Assembly (NCBI GenBank): GCA_003669585.1
Contig: QWOQ01000007.1
Span: 418,694-482,693, forward strand
Origin: Planctomycetota bacterium
Lineage (GTDB): Bacteria > Planctomycetota > Planctomycetia > Pirellulales > UBA1268
Length of the DNA stretch: 64,000 nucleotides
Reading direction: 5' to 3'
Shown: positions 8,784 to 17,389 of the stretch, one piece after another
Position numbering within the stretch: position 1 is the stretch's first letter
How the letters are laid out: each line of letters starts with the position of its first letter
The notes under the pieces: model-generated
What the model was told of the DNA's origin: nothing
Database searches by the model: none
Seen by the model: the letters and a program-made list of their open reading frames with translations, nothing else
Program-made: the position numbers and the translations under genes

Positions 8784-11700
8784 CTATGACGTTACGAGCC
8801 GAGCTGTTGAAGGATTCAAAATACCATCAAATTTGGATGAAATTCCATACGCTTTGGCCAAAATCTTTATTGGATGAATTGTCGGCTTGGTATTTCCTTG
8901 TTCCATTTGTAATCGACAGGCACTGCACTCAGTAGCGCCCGCCTCGACCGCGGATGATCGCAGCGCCGTCAAAAGCGCCCGACCTTGTCGAAGGCTCGAT
9001 CGGTAGTGCTCCCTCGCCAGTCCATAGGTGCCGGCCATGCCAGAGCAGCCATGATCATTTCCCTGAATCGAAAGACCCGGTATGAGCCTCAGCAGCTGTT
9101 CTGTCGAAGTATCACCGTGCAGCCGAGAGTGGCAGGGAGCATGATAGAGAACGCTCACCGAGAGCGGTTGAAAATCGAGACGCAGTCGGCCTTCGCGATG
9201 CAGCTGAGTCAGATAGCTCATTGCATCAGTCGTAGCGGCAACAACCCGATCGGTCTCTTCGTCATCAACGAGTAAAGGATAGTCGTGTTTGATGCAGGTC
9301 ACAGCCGATGGTTCGGTTGCTACGATGGTGTATCCTTGTCGAACCGCCTCGGACAGAATTCGAATATTCACCTTCGCCACTCGCCGTGCCGCATCGACAT
9401 CCCCCGCGGACACAAGTGGCATTCCGGAGGAGACCTGTCGAGGATCAATGAACACTCCGATCCCGTTGTGTTCCAGCACCGCGACAAATGCCTCCGCGAG
9501 CAAAGGATCGTGCCAGCGGGCAAATGTATCGAGAAAGTAAAAAACTCGCGGCCCACTGCGTCTTGATGGACGGGTGAGCTGTCGGCGAGTCGCCCATCGC
9601 ATAAACTGGTTACCACTAAACTTAGGAAGTTTTCTCCCCTGCGCAACGCCACACATCTTTTCCAGAACCCAGCGAGCCTGCGGATTTGCAATCATGGCAT
9701 TTGCAATCGGTCGCATCGCCCCACCGAGCGATGACATCAGATCGACTCGTGAAAGAAACCACTGCGACATACTCAAACCATGAGCTGCAACATGTGCGGC
9801 CTTGAGTTCTAGGGCAATCGCTGGCACATCGACTCCGGCTGCGCAGTCAATCCGACACTGATGGCAATTTACGCAGAGATCAGCCACTTTTTTCACCGCA
9901 TCGCTCTCCCAGTTTTGGAAGTCCATCGCTCCGCTTTGCAACGCAGCCATCAGAGTGGCTTTGGCGCGAGGTGAGGCTTCTTCCACCGGAAGCGCCCGGT
10001 AGATTGGGCACATTCGCATGCCCTGAGATTGGCTGCGACAAGCACCGCATCCATTACACTGCGAACTTTGACTCTGCGGGTCATCCTCTCCCCAGAGAAG
10101 GAGTGGCAGCCGAGTGGATGAAACGGTAGCCGATCGTTCCGCCTCGATAAAAGTGTTTGTTTCAGAGCGTTGCACTCTTTCGGCCACGAGCTCGCCTTCG
10201 ACCGCTAAAATCTGTACGGGAGCAATCGCGGGCGCGAGAATCGCTTTTTGTGCCGACTCTTTTTGAAAGAGAAACTCGGGACGCAATCGCGCACGATTTC
10301 TCAGTCCTTCCCCATCCGTAATTTTTCCTGGATTGAGCGAGTCTTTGGGGTCGCACGCCTGTTTGATACGCCGAAATACTCTTGTCACCTTTGGAAAATA
10401 TTGCGACTGATGAACGGTTCTAGAAATACCGCAACCTTGTTCGGCGCCTATGGTGCCTCCAAGAGTCGCCACCATCTCGTGAAAAGCATCGGCAAACTGC
10501 AGGACGCGACCGATCGATTCCGGATCGGATGTATCGATAAATGGACGCACATGCATCTGTCCGTGTCCGGCATGACCGAAGAGGGTTGCCGTTATTGCAT
10601 GAGATTTGAGCACGTTTTGATACCGAACAAGAAACTCTGCAAGAACCGCCGGAGGAATCGCACTGTCTTCGACCAGCGGTACGGCCCGGCTGGTTGTCTG
10701 CACTCCGTGAAGTGTTGGAGTGACCTGTCTAGAAAGTCTCCAAAATAGATTTTTTTCGGCGAATGTTTCGGCGCGACGATGATGAATTGCCAAACGACCC
10801 TGCCCTTGCACGACTTCCACGGCATGAGCAAACAGCGACTCACACTCTCTTGTATCCTCACCGGTAAATTCGACGAGCAGACACGCTTCGTAGTGAGCAT
10901 CAATGAGTCGATCAAACGTCGAGTCCACACCACGTGCCAGCGCCAGGTGTCGCTTATCGAAAAGATCGCACGCCGAAACCCCAAGCGGAACAAGTTCCGT
11001 GACAGCCGCCGCCGCGCGATCGAGTGACTCAAAAAGAAAAAGCCCCACCACTGTAGCTCGGTCCATCGGCGAGGTGAGAAGTGTTGCTTCAGTGACCAGT
11101 GCCAGGGTTCCCTCTGAGCCACACAGCAACCGCTCCATGTGAATCCCGTTCTCATCCTGAAGATTTTTTAGACAATACCCTCCGGACGAATAACTTTCAG
11201 AACTTCGCACGTCGGCAAGTACCTGCTCCTCTTCAGAAAGAATTACTGAGAGTGCCGCTGCGAGCTTTGCAGTTGTATTGGTGGGCTGAAAAAGTGTTTC
11301 ACTCGATTCGAGAGCCACTTCGGGCATGGTTGGGCCCCATTCGGTAATTGTCCCATCCGCCAGAACAACTCGGGCACTGGTAAGCCGATTTCTCATATCG
11401 CCGTGCCGTAAAAATCGACTCCCGGAAGTGTTGCGACCGATCATTCCGCCAATGGTCGTCACCGTGGCCGTTGCAGGATCGGGACCAAGAGTTCGACCGA
11501 TTTTCCCAAGATGTTCTTCCAGATGCGAATCGATTACTCCCGGCTGAACGCGTACAAACTCATCTCGAGTTTCAAGGATGTGACGCATGAACCGTGAAAA
11601 ATCGATGACAATTCCTTCGCCAAGAGACTGTCCCGCCAAACTTGTGCCTGCCCCTCTGGCATGTACACCAATCCCATTTTCACAGGCGTACCGCACGACG

Positions 11701-11864
11701 GCACTGACGTCTTCGGTCGTTCGCGGACGAACCACCCCCAGTGGCCGCACTTCGAAAAGACTTGCATCTGTCGAGTACATCGCTCTTGTCACATCGTCGC
11801 AAAACACCTCTCCCGAGATCGCCCCGCGAAGATCATCTTGAATACGCTGCGCGACTGGATCCAT
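8784..11864 (-). CDS. FAD- and Fe-S-containing D-2-hydroxyacid (D-lactate-type) dehydrogenase, YdiJ-like fusion
   Basis: A 1026-residue fusion. The N-terminal half is an FAD-linked oxidase: PLGVVRPRTTEDV, the GAGTSLAGQSLG FAD-binding loop near residue 65 and TIGGMIGRNTSGSRFLRHGD, then an FAD-oxidase C-terminal domain. The second half carries two 4Fe-4S sites (QCNGCGACRSQSQGMRMCP and CVNCHQCRIDCAAG) and CCG-type cysteine domains (APCHSRLHG, NDHGCSGMAGTYG, GATECSACRLQM), as in GlpC. Enzymes of this architecture oxidise D-lactate or D-2-hydroxyglutarate and pass electrons to the quinone pool; which substrate applies here cannot be read from sequence. It directly precedes moaD by 5 bp, so it may be co-transcribed with the moa genes. 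Confidence 0.88.
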   Translation of the reverse strand: MDPVAQRIQDDLRGAISGEVFCDDVTRAMYSTDASLFEVRPLGVVRPRTTEDVSAVVRYACENGIGVHARGAGTSLAGQSLGEGIVIDFSRFMRHILETRDEFVRVQPGVIDSHLEEHLGKIGRTLGPDPATATVTTIGGMIGRNTSGSRFLRHGDMRNRLTSARVVLADGTITEWGPTMPEVALESSETLFQPTNTTAKLAAALSVILSEEEQVLADVRSSESYSSGGYCLKNLQDENGIHMERLLCGSEGTLALVTEATLLTSPMDRATVVGLFLFESLDRAAAAVTELVPLGVSACDLFDKRHLALARGVDSTFDRLIDAHYEACLLVEFTGEDTRECESLFAHAVEVVQGQGRLAIHHRRAETFAEKNLFWRLSRQVTPTLHGVQTTSRAVPLVEDSAIPPAVLAEFLVRYQNVLKSHAITATLFGHAGHGQMHVRPFIDTSDPESIGRVLQFADAFHEMVATLGGTIGAEQGCGISRTVHQSQYFPKVTRVFRRIKQACDPKDSLNPGKITDGEGLRNRARLRPEFLFQKESAQKAILAPAIAPVQILAVEGELVAERVQRSETNTFIEAERSATVSSTRLPLLLWGEDDPQSQSSQCNGCGACRSQSQGMRMCPIYRALPVEEASPRAKATLMAALQSGAMDFQNWESDAVKKVADLCVNCHQCRIDCAAGVDVPAIALELKAAHVAAHGLSMSQWFLSRVDLMSSLGGAMRPIANAMIANPQARWVLEKMCGVAQGRKLPKFSGNQFMRWATRRQLTRPSRRSGPRVFYFLDTFARWHDPLLAEAFVAVLEHNGIGVFIDPRQVSSGMPLVSAGDVDAARRVAKVNIRILSEAVRQGYTIVATEPSAVTCIKHDYPLLVDDEETDRVVAATTDAMSYLTQLHREGRLRLDFQPLSVSVLYHAPCHSRLHGDTSTEQLLRLIPGLSIQGNDHGCSGMAGTYGLAREHYRSSLRQGRALLTALRSSAVEAGATECSACRLQMEQGNTKPTIHPIKILAKAYGISSKFDGILNPSTARLVTS

Positions 11865-11962
11865 GGCTCACTCACGTTCAACAAAATAGAAACAACTTGA
11901 TTTGTGTGTGGCACAATGCCTTGGCAATGAGTGCATAACGACCCAACGATTGAGCCATTATT

Positions 11963-12439
11963 TTACAGCTTTTTCGATCCGGCAAGCGATTCGCTGCGGG
12001 CAAGAAACTGACGATGACGTTCATGTGTTTCCAAATTAAATCCAGTAAATGTTCCGTGCGATTCAACTCCTCCGTAGCGAGCTTGACAGCGATAGCATGC
12101 GAGACAGTTTGGTACCACCATGTAGAGCACCACATCGACGAGTGCGGTAGCAAAGAGAATGGCAAACGTGGCGATGAGTTCATGCCATGCCCATGCTACA
12201 CAACTCCCAGCAAGCCCCGCGGTCACGATCCACACTCCGAGCTTCTGAGGAAAGTTTTTACGAACAAACAGTTCTGCGCTCGGACAGACTAAGCAACGGG
12301 TCAGCCGATCATTTCCGATGGACTGTGGTGCGATGCGCACGATCAGTTTGCACTTCTGGCAGCTAAGAATATCTGTTGATTCAATTGAATCCTGCCGACA
12401 CGTTGCATGGCACTGCGGACAGCAATATTCAATCCACAT
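11963..12439 (-). CDS. Zinc-ribbon membrane protein of unknown function
   Basis: A protein of about 158 residues, not recognised. It has N-terminal CxxC pairs (YCCPQCHATC, LSCQKCK), a third RCLVC, one or two hydrophobic helices (VWIVTAGLAGSCVAWAWHELIATFAILFATALVDVVLYMVV), then a fourth pair NCLACYRCQARYGG. The pattern suggests zinc ribbons on one side of the membrane. The ATG at 12439 is 22 nt after the stop of the preceding gene; an in-frame TTG at 12490 would overlap that gene by 29 bp. Confidence 0.7.
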   Translation of the reverse strand: MWIEYCCPQCHATCRQDSIESTDILSCQKCKLIVRIAPQSIGNDRLTRCLVCPSAELFVRKNFPQKLGVWIVTAGLAGSCVAWAWHELIATFAILFATALVDVVLYMVVPNCLACYRCQARYGGVESHGTFTGFNLETHERHRQFLARSESLAGSKKL

Positions 12440-12461
12440 GGAATGGAACTTCCGAAAGTGT

Positions 12462-13220
12462 TTACACAGGCCAATGAGTTCTCGTTGCAACCAATTGCGA
12501 TGACAGCTCTCCTACAATGGCGGCCAAGCAGGCCACATAGAGAATACCCGTAGCACTTTGAGTATTCGGAATTTCAAGCACTTTGCGAGTCATGTAAAGA
12601 AGAAATGGCAGGCCGGCGAGTCCCGCAATCCACCGAAGCGCAACGAGCGACGCGATCGACGCATCAAATGGCAGTGCCGCGATTGCAGGAATTCCAGCAA
12701 TGGAAATCACTAATTGCACACTACAGGCGAACAGAGTCCAGTTCACACTTTGTCTGAGTGCTCCAACGCTCATGCCGGGCGAATTGAGATACCAATGGCC
12801 AAGGAGCATGGCATTGACTGTCAATCCCGTGACAAGTCCGGAAACAATGCCTGCCACCGCAACTCCCATTGAGGACGCCGCCACATCTGATGTATTGGAC
12901 GCACATAAATTCATCCACACTCCAGCAGACGCAAGGAAACCACCGGCAAGTACCGTCGCAATCATTCCTCCACGACGACGATCTCCAAGCCAAAGCACAC
13001 TGCCAATCCATGCGGCTACGGCGGCGATTGCAGGAAGGCTCCAGAACATTCCCTCAACACTCGAAGCAATCGTCAGCGAAGCACCTGTGGCAAGTCCGAG
13101 AATGACCAGTAGATTGATGCGAAAAAATCCGCTCGGCACGATCGATGCTGGCGTGAGCGCAAGAGCCATACACATGCCCCAAGCGAAGCGACATAAAAAC
13201 GAAGCCAGTAGCGTCATCAC
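12462..13220 (-). CDS. Multi-spanning membrane protein, unknown function
   Basis: A 252-residue, almost wholly hydrophobic protein with seven or eight predicted membrane segments and few charged residues. A conserved-looking GHWYLNSPGMSVGALRQ segment sits near residue 145, between membrane helices. No family is recognised. It is followed 22 bp later by the zinc-ribbon membrane protein and preceded 17 bp upstream by folE, so folE and the two membrane proteins may form one minus-strand unit. Confidence 0.75.
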   Translation of the reverse strand: MMTLLASFLCRFAWGMCMALALTPASIVPSGFFRINLLVILGLATGASLTIASSVEGMFWSLPAIAAVAAWIGSVLWLGDRRRGGMIATVLAGGFLASAGVWMNLCASNTSDVAASSMGVAVAGIVSGLVTGLTVNAMLLGHWYLNSPGMSVGALRQSVNWTLFACSVQLVISIAGIPAIAALPFDASIASLVALRWIAGLAGLPFLLYMTRKVLEIPNTQSATGILYVACLAAIVGELSSQLVATRTHWPV

Positions 13221-13237
13221 CCCTCACTCGAAATGCG

Positions 13238-13909
13238 TCAGGTCGATCGCGCTCCATACATGAGCGACATCACCTCGGAACGACTTGAAAGATTCGAACG
13301 AAACAACCCCTTCATCGCCGAAGTCACACACAGACTTCCGGGCTTGCGCACTCCTCGAATCGTCATGCAGGTATGGGATGCTTCTACAACGACGGCGACT
13401 CCCTTGGCGTCGAGTTCATCGACAAGAATATCTGCGAGCATTTCTGTCATCCGTTCCTGAACTTGCGGCCGATGCGAAACGACCTCGACAATTCTCGCAA
13501 GCTTACTGAGTCCTACCACGCGTCCATTCGGCAAGTATCCGATGTGAACCTGACCCACGAATGGCAGAAGATGATGTTCACACATGCTGTTAAACGCGAT
13601 ATCTCTCACCAGTACAAGCTCATCGTATTTTTCAGTAAAGGCTTTTTTTAAGTGCGTTCGTGGATCTTGATGGAGTCCGCTGAAAAGCTCCGCGTACATA
13701 CGAGCGACACGAGACGGAGTGTCAATCAATCCTTCTCGATCTGGATTTTCTCCCACCGCGAAGAGGATCTCTCGAACAGCTCGCTCGATGCGGGCATGGT
13801 CGACCTGCGATTGAACAGGGTTCCCCGAAGGCGATCGTGCATCGCACGAAAAATCTGGCGACTGATTCTTATTTTGAATGTGGCTTGCTTGCGAATGCTG
13901 AGTTGCCAT
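13238..13909 (-). CDS. folE: GTP cyclohydrolase I
   Basis: Converts GTP to dihydroneopterin triphosphate, the first step to folate and pterins. The 223-residue protein has the zinc site cysteine in [12 protein letters not shown] (Cys-Glu-His-His) and the second zinc cysteine in [17 protein letters not shown]. It also has the [24 protein letters not shown] helix and ends in [11 protein letters not shown]. About 35 N-terminal residues before [13 protein letters not shown] are low-similarity, so the start may be later. It is the first gene of a likely unit with the two membrane proteins downstream. Confidence 0.96.
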   Translation of the reverse strand: MATQHSQASHIQNKNQSPDFSCDARSPSGNPVQSQVDHARIERAVREILFAVGENPDREGLIDTPSRVARMYAELFSGLHQDPRTHLKKAFTEKYDELVLVRDIAFNSMCEHHLLPFVGQVHIGYLPNGRVVGLSKLARIVEVVSHRPQVQERMTEMLADILVDELDAKGVAVVVEASHTCMTIRGVRKPGSLCVTSAMKGLFRSNLSSRSEVMSLMYGARST

Positions 13910-14072
13910 GGTTGAAAATAGATTTGGGCCGCAGACATCAAATATCTCAAAACCGCTTGTTCGAGTGTACTCGCAAAGTCCCGGAGATCATTGCCACCCT
14001 GAAAAAGTCCCAAACGATCGACACTCGGAGACATTTTTTGAAAAAATCTGCGTGCGACAAATCGAATGCTTT

Positions 14073-14765
14073 TTAGTTCACGCTAAACCGTGGGGGAAAA
14101 TCGCGCCGGGTTGCCGCCTCTCGACCTGCGATGGCCTCGAGCAGCATGGCCGTTCTTTGAAACACATCCGTCTCGCTCAGCAGCTTGATCTTCCACTCCA
14201 TACTCAGCTCGAGCGTGTAGGCGACAATGTCAGACAACATGCCCAGAGTGATCTGATTTCCGAGCAACTGATCGAGCTGCTCAGAAGCATCTGGAATTTT
14301 TGGAAGCACTTTTTTGAATGCCACTAAAAGCCGCTTTTGCAGTTCAATACCGAGAGAGGGAGGGGCATTCTTTGGAATAATGTCTTCAACAATCTCAGCC
14401 TCAGCCAATCGAAACGACTTCATGGGGGGCAGTTCGCGAACGAGCTGGATTCGTCTTACGCCCAACAGCAGCACGTTGTAGGTGCCTTGGTCTGTTCGTT
14501 GATGCGTTGCAATTCGACAAAGGCATGCGGTCTGATGCAGCGGCGGCCTGCCTTCGTATTGCTGCTCCCATCCATCAGCGAGAAGCCCTAAAGCAATCAA
14601 TCGGTCATCGGCGAGCGCCTCTTCAAACATCGTTTTGTAACGCGGCTCAAAGATGTGCATCGGTTGCATAACGTGAGGAAACATAACCAAGTTTGGCAAC
14701 GGAAAAATCCGCGCCACACCTGAAAACTGCTCGGGAGAAAAAGCCAACGGCTCGTCGAACGACAT
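14073..14765 (-). CDS. LON substrate-binding-domain protein (no protease domain)
   Basis: A 230-residue protein made of the Lon N-terminal (LAN/PUA-like) domain: ARIFPLPNLVMFPHVMQPMHIFEPRYK near residue 17, then GTYNVLLLGVRRIQLVRE and a helical C-terminal half. No AAA+ or Ser-Lys protease domain follows. Stand-alone proteins of this type are common in bacteria, and their role is poorly known. It stands alone between short noncoding gaps. Confidence 0.85.
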   Translation of the reverse strand: MSFDEPLAFSPEQFSGVARIFPLPNLVMFPHVMQPMHIFEPRYKTMFEEALADDRLIALGLLADGWEQQYEGRPPLHQTACLCRIATHQRTDQGTYNVLLLGVRRIQLVRELPPMKSFRLAEAEIVEDIIPKNAPPSLGIELQKRLLVAFKKVLPKIPDASEQLDQLLGNQITLGMLSDIVAYTLELSMEWKIKLLSETDVFQRTAMLLEAIAGREAATRRDFPPRFSVN

Positions 14766-14865
14766 AAGTTTTGTGGAAAATTTAAGACTTCATAGAAACC
14801 AATAAACCCAAGCTCTGTTGAAGATACCCAAAGTCAGATGGAAATGGCAGCTCTTTGAAAGAGAG

Positions 14866-15267
14866 TCATGGTGGTGGTGGATCGAGGTGAATCTCCGGCA
14901 GGAGATCTGGGTTGAGTTCAATTTTTGGAAAGTCCTCAGTGCTTGCGGCCACCTCCGCCAGACACAAATCAAATTCCATAAGAAATTTTTGGATATCGAG
15001 CCCCAGATGCCGGGGAGCAAAGAGCTCGAGATACCCATGGACACTTTTGTGGAGCTTGCGGGCACCACGAATATTTCCATTTCCAAAATGATAGAGCGCC
15101 ACTGCGGCTTGGATCAGTCCTTGATAGTATTTTCTCGACGGACCGCGGTACTCGGTCCACAATTCTTCCCAGACTTCATGGCTTTCGTAGTAATCGCACT
15201 CATTGAATTTCTCAATCCCGGAGAGATAGAGCAATTCGTACTCTTCAGATTCACTCATCATTTCCAT
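14866..15267 (-). CDS. DUF309 family protein
   Basis: A 133-residue all-helical protein with the DUF309 signature: FNECDYYESHEVWEELW near residue 17, then YYQGLIQAAVALYHFGNGNIRGA near residue 42. The His-Glu pair of the first motif and the Gln/His positions of the second suggest a metal- or ligand-binding helical bundle, but no function is established. The C-terminus is a proline run (DPPPP). Confidence 0.85.
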   Translation of the reverse strand: MEMMSESEEYELLYLSGIEKFNECDYYESHEVWEELWTEYRGPSRKYYQGLIQAAVALYHFGNGNIRGARKLHKSVHGYLELFAPRHLGLDIQKFLMEFDLCLAEVAASTEDFPKIELNPDLLPEIHLDPPPP

Positions 15268-15644
15268 TCTTCTTCTCTATGCAGGAGTGATTCGAGGCGT
15301 TTTCCCTTTTCTCGAATACAATCGTTCTAAAGTCTTTTGCACGCAGCGACCCTCAACTCGAATGCTGAAAAACATTTCACAATTATAGCCATTTTACGCG
15401 ACTATGCCCTCCCCTCTGGTTTGCGGCATGGGATCGTTGCATCAATTCCTAGAAATAAATCCTCGGGGCAATCGATCGAGTCGACCTGTTGTGAGCTTGC
15501 TGCCACCATTCAATTGTGAGCGGCATACGGTGGGTTTATTGCTCAATTGGTTCATTGGAGTACTGTAGTTTGAAGGAGTTTGATCCGCTCACACTCGAGC
15601 GTCTTTCGACATGTATACGACCGATTTACGGAGTATTTTCGACT

Positions 15645-16388
15645 GTGTCCATTCGCCGCTGCACAAAAAAACGTCACACTGTTTCAACGACTCATGACGG
15701 ATTCAATGCCGGCAGAGCCAAACGCATTTCCACCATGCTTCTTCGCGCGTATCCAGAGGCACGCTGCTCCCTTTCTTTTGCCAGCCCATTTCAACTTCTG
15801 ATCGCGACCATTCTCTCAGCACAGTGCACAGATAAACGGGTCAACGGAGTTACTCCGGTCTTGTTTCAAAAATGGGCTACCGCGGAAATCATGGCAGAAG
15901 CACCGCTTGAGGAAATTACCCGTGTGGTCAAAAGCACCGGATTTTTTCGAGCCAAAGCTCGAAACATCAAGCTCTGCTCTCAGCACTTGGTCGAACACCA
16001 TAACGGACGCGTTCCCCAGACGATGAACGAACTCGTAGCGCTTCCAGGAGTCGGGCGTAAAACGGCAAACGTCGTTCTTGGCACAGTCTTTCACACGGCC
16101 GTTGGAGTCGTGGTGGATACTCATGTGGGAAGAATTTCTCGCAGGCTTGGTCTTTCCTGTCACAGCGACGCCGTTGGGATCGAAAAGGATCTCGTCTTGC
16201 TTCTTCCCAAAAATCGATGGATCGGCTGGAGCCACTGTCTGATCGAACACGGCCGCAACGTTTGCCTCGCCCGCCGACCACACTGTGGGAGCTGTATACT
16301 CGCTCGCGTCTGCCCAAAAGTAGGCGTTCCCGCCGCTGTTCAAATTTCTGAATGCCACCGCTTGGGAAAGAACCCTGTCAGCACGTAG
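15645..16388 (+). CDS. nth: Endonuclease III
   Basis: DNA glycosylase/AP lyase that removes oxidised pyrimidines. It has the LLIATILSAQCTDKRVN segment, the helix-hairpin-helix LPGVGRKTANVVLG containing the catalytic Lys, the catalytic Asp in VVVDTHVGRISRRLGL, and a C-terminal 4Fe-4S cluster CLARRPHCGSCILARVC. GTG at 15645 was chosen: it gives 247 residues, close to the family's length, and has GGAG 11 nt upstream. The frame is open back to a GTG at 15516, but the extra residues have no family similarity, and the first in-frame ATG (15735) would trim part of the first helix. Confidence 0.92.
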   Translation: MSIRRCTKKRHTVSTTHDGFNAGRAKRISTMLLRAYPEARCSLSFASPFQLLIATILSAQCTDKRVNGVTPVLFQKWATAEIMAEAPLEEITRVVKSTGFFRAKARNIKLCSQHLVEHHNGRVPQTMNELVALPGVGRKTANVVLGTVFHTAVGVVVDTHVGRISRRLGLSCHSDAVGIEKDLVLLLPKNRWIGWSHCLIEHGRNVCLARRPHCGSCILARVCPKVGVPAAVQISECHRLGKNPVST

Positions 16389-16428
16389 ACTGTCGACCAT
16401 CGAAACAACCACCTGTCGGGAGACACCG

Positions 16429-17049
16429 ATGATCCTCTCCGGCCACGAAATTAAACGGCAACTTGGGACGAATATTGTCATCACTCCATTTGATGAATTA
16501 AAACTCAACCCCAACAGCTACAACCTTTCGCTTCACGACGAACTTCTTGTCTATGAGGAAGTCGTTCTCGACATGCGTAAAAGCAATCGCGTGCAGCGGG
16601 TGAAGATTCCACAAGAAGGATTAGTACTGACACCGAATCAGCTCTATCTCGGACGGACCATTGAACGCACCGAGACCCACAACTACGTGCCGATGATTGA
16701 GGGCCGCTCTTCGATTGGCCGCTTGGGATTGTTTGTGCATGTCACGGCCGGCTTTGGTGACGTTGGCTTCTGCGGCTATTGGACGCTTGAAATGTTTGCC
16801 GTTCAGCCGATTAAAATTTATCCGGGCGTATCGATCTGCCAACTTTTTTTCCACCAAATCACAGGCGACATCACTGAATATTCGAGTGACAAGTATCAGA
16901 ACAACCGAGATATTCAGCCGAGCATGCTCTTTCGTGAGTTGTCTCCAGACGGTGAAACAGATCCACAACTCGAACTTGCTTTTCACGCTGAGCAACGCGT
17001 GCAAAAAGTTGGTCGTTCACTTATAGAGACTGTGACGAATGCTTCCTAA
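16429..17049 (+). CDS. dcd: dCTP deaminase
   Basis: Deaminates dCTP to dUTP (or to dUMP in bifunctional forms). The 206-residue protein has the N-terminal MILSGHEIKRQL and LNPNSYNLSLHDEL blocks, the IEGRSSIGRLGLFVHVTAG motif and the catalytic Glu in GFCGYWTLE. The SSDKYQNNRDIQPS C-terminal region also fits. A DCD-only versus DCD-DUT activity cannot be decided by eye. It overlaps the next small membrane protein gene by 11 bp and starts 40 bp after nth, so nth-dcd may be one unit. Confidence 0.94.
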   Translation: MILSGHEIKRQLGTNIVITPFDELKLNPNSYNLSLHDELLVYEEVVLDMRKSNRVQRVKIPQEGLVLTPNQLYLGRTIERTETHNYVPMIEGRSSIGRLGLFVHVTAGFGDVGFCGYWTLEMFAVQPIKIYPGVSICQLFFHQITGDITEYSSDKYQNNRDIQPSMLFRELSPDGETDPQLELAFHAEQRVQKVGRSLIETVTNAS

Positions 17050-17233
17050 ATTTCTGGCGTGGACTGCTTTTGCTTTGGCCATGCTTTTTGCCATGCTGTC
17101 GAGCGTCGGGATTCTTGCAGGTGGACTCCTGGGCACTTCCACGGCGACCGCGATGGTTTTCAGTGGCGCAGCATCGCTTGGAATCGCAATCGTTTTGGCA
17201 ATCATCGTCATGGTACTTGCGGTGTTCGACTAG
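17039..17233 (+). CDS. Small hydrophobic membrane protein
   Basis: A 64-residue protein with two membrane helices separated by a Gly-rich turn (VGILAGGLLGTSTATA) and almost no soluble part. No family recognised. It begins inside the last codons of dcd in another frame. The strongly hydrophobic composition and tight coupling argue for a real gene, but nothing else supports it. Confidence 0.55.
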   Translation: MLPKFLAWTAFALAMLFAMLSSVGILAGGLLGTSTATAMVFSGAASLGIAIVLAIIVMVLAVFD

Positions 17234-17389
17234 TGTCGCTGTCTTTGCAGCCCACTCCACCAACCGCCGATAGCTCAATTGGACGATTCGAGATAGGCTG
17301 TTGCCGCTCACTGCCACTTTGTTGGCATGCTTTGTATTGTTCATTCGCTTTCGCATTGTCCTTCAGTTTGATCGGAAAGGATTCTTTCG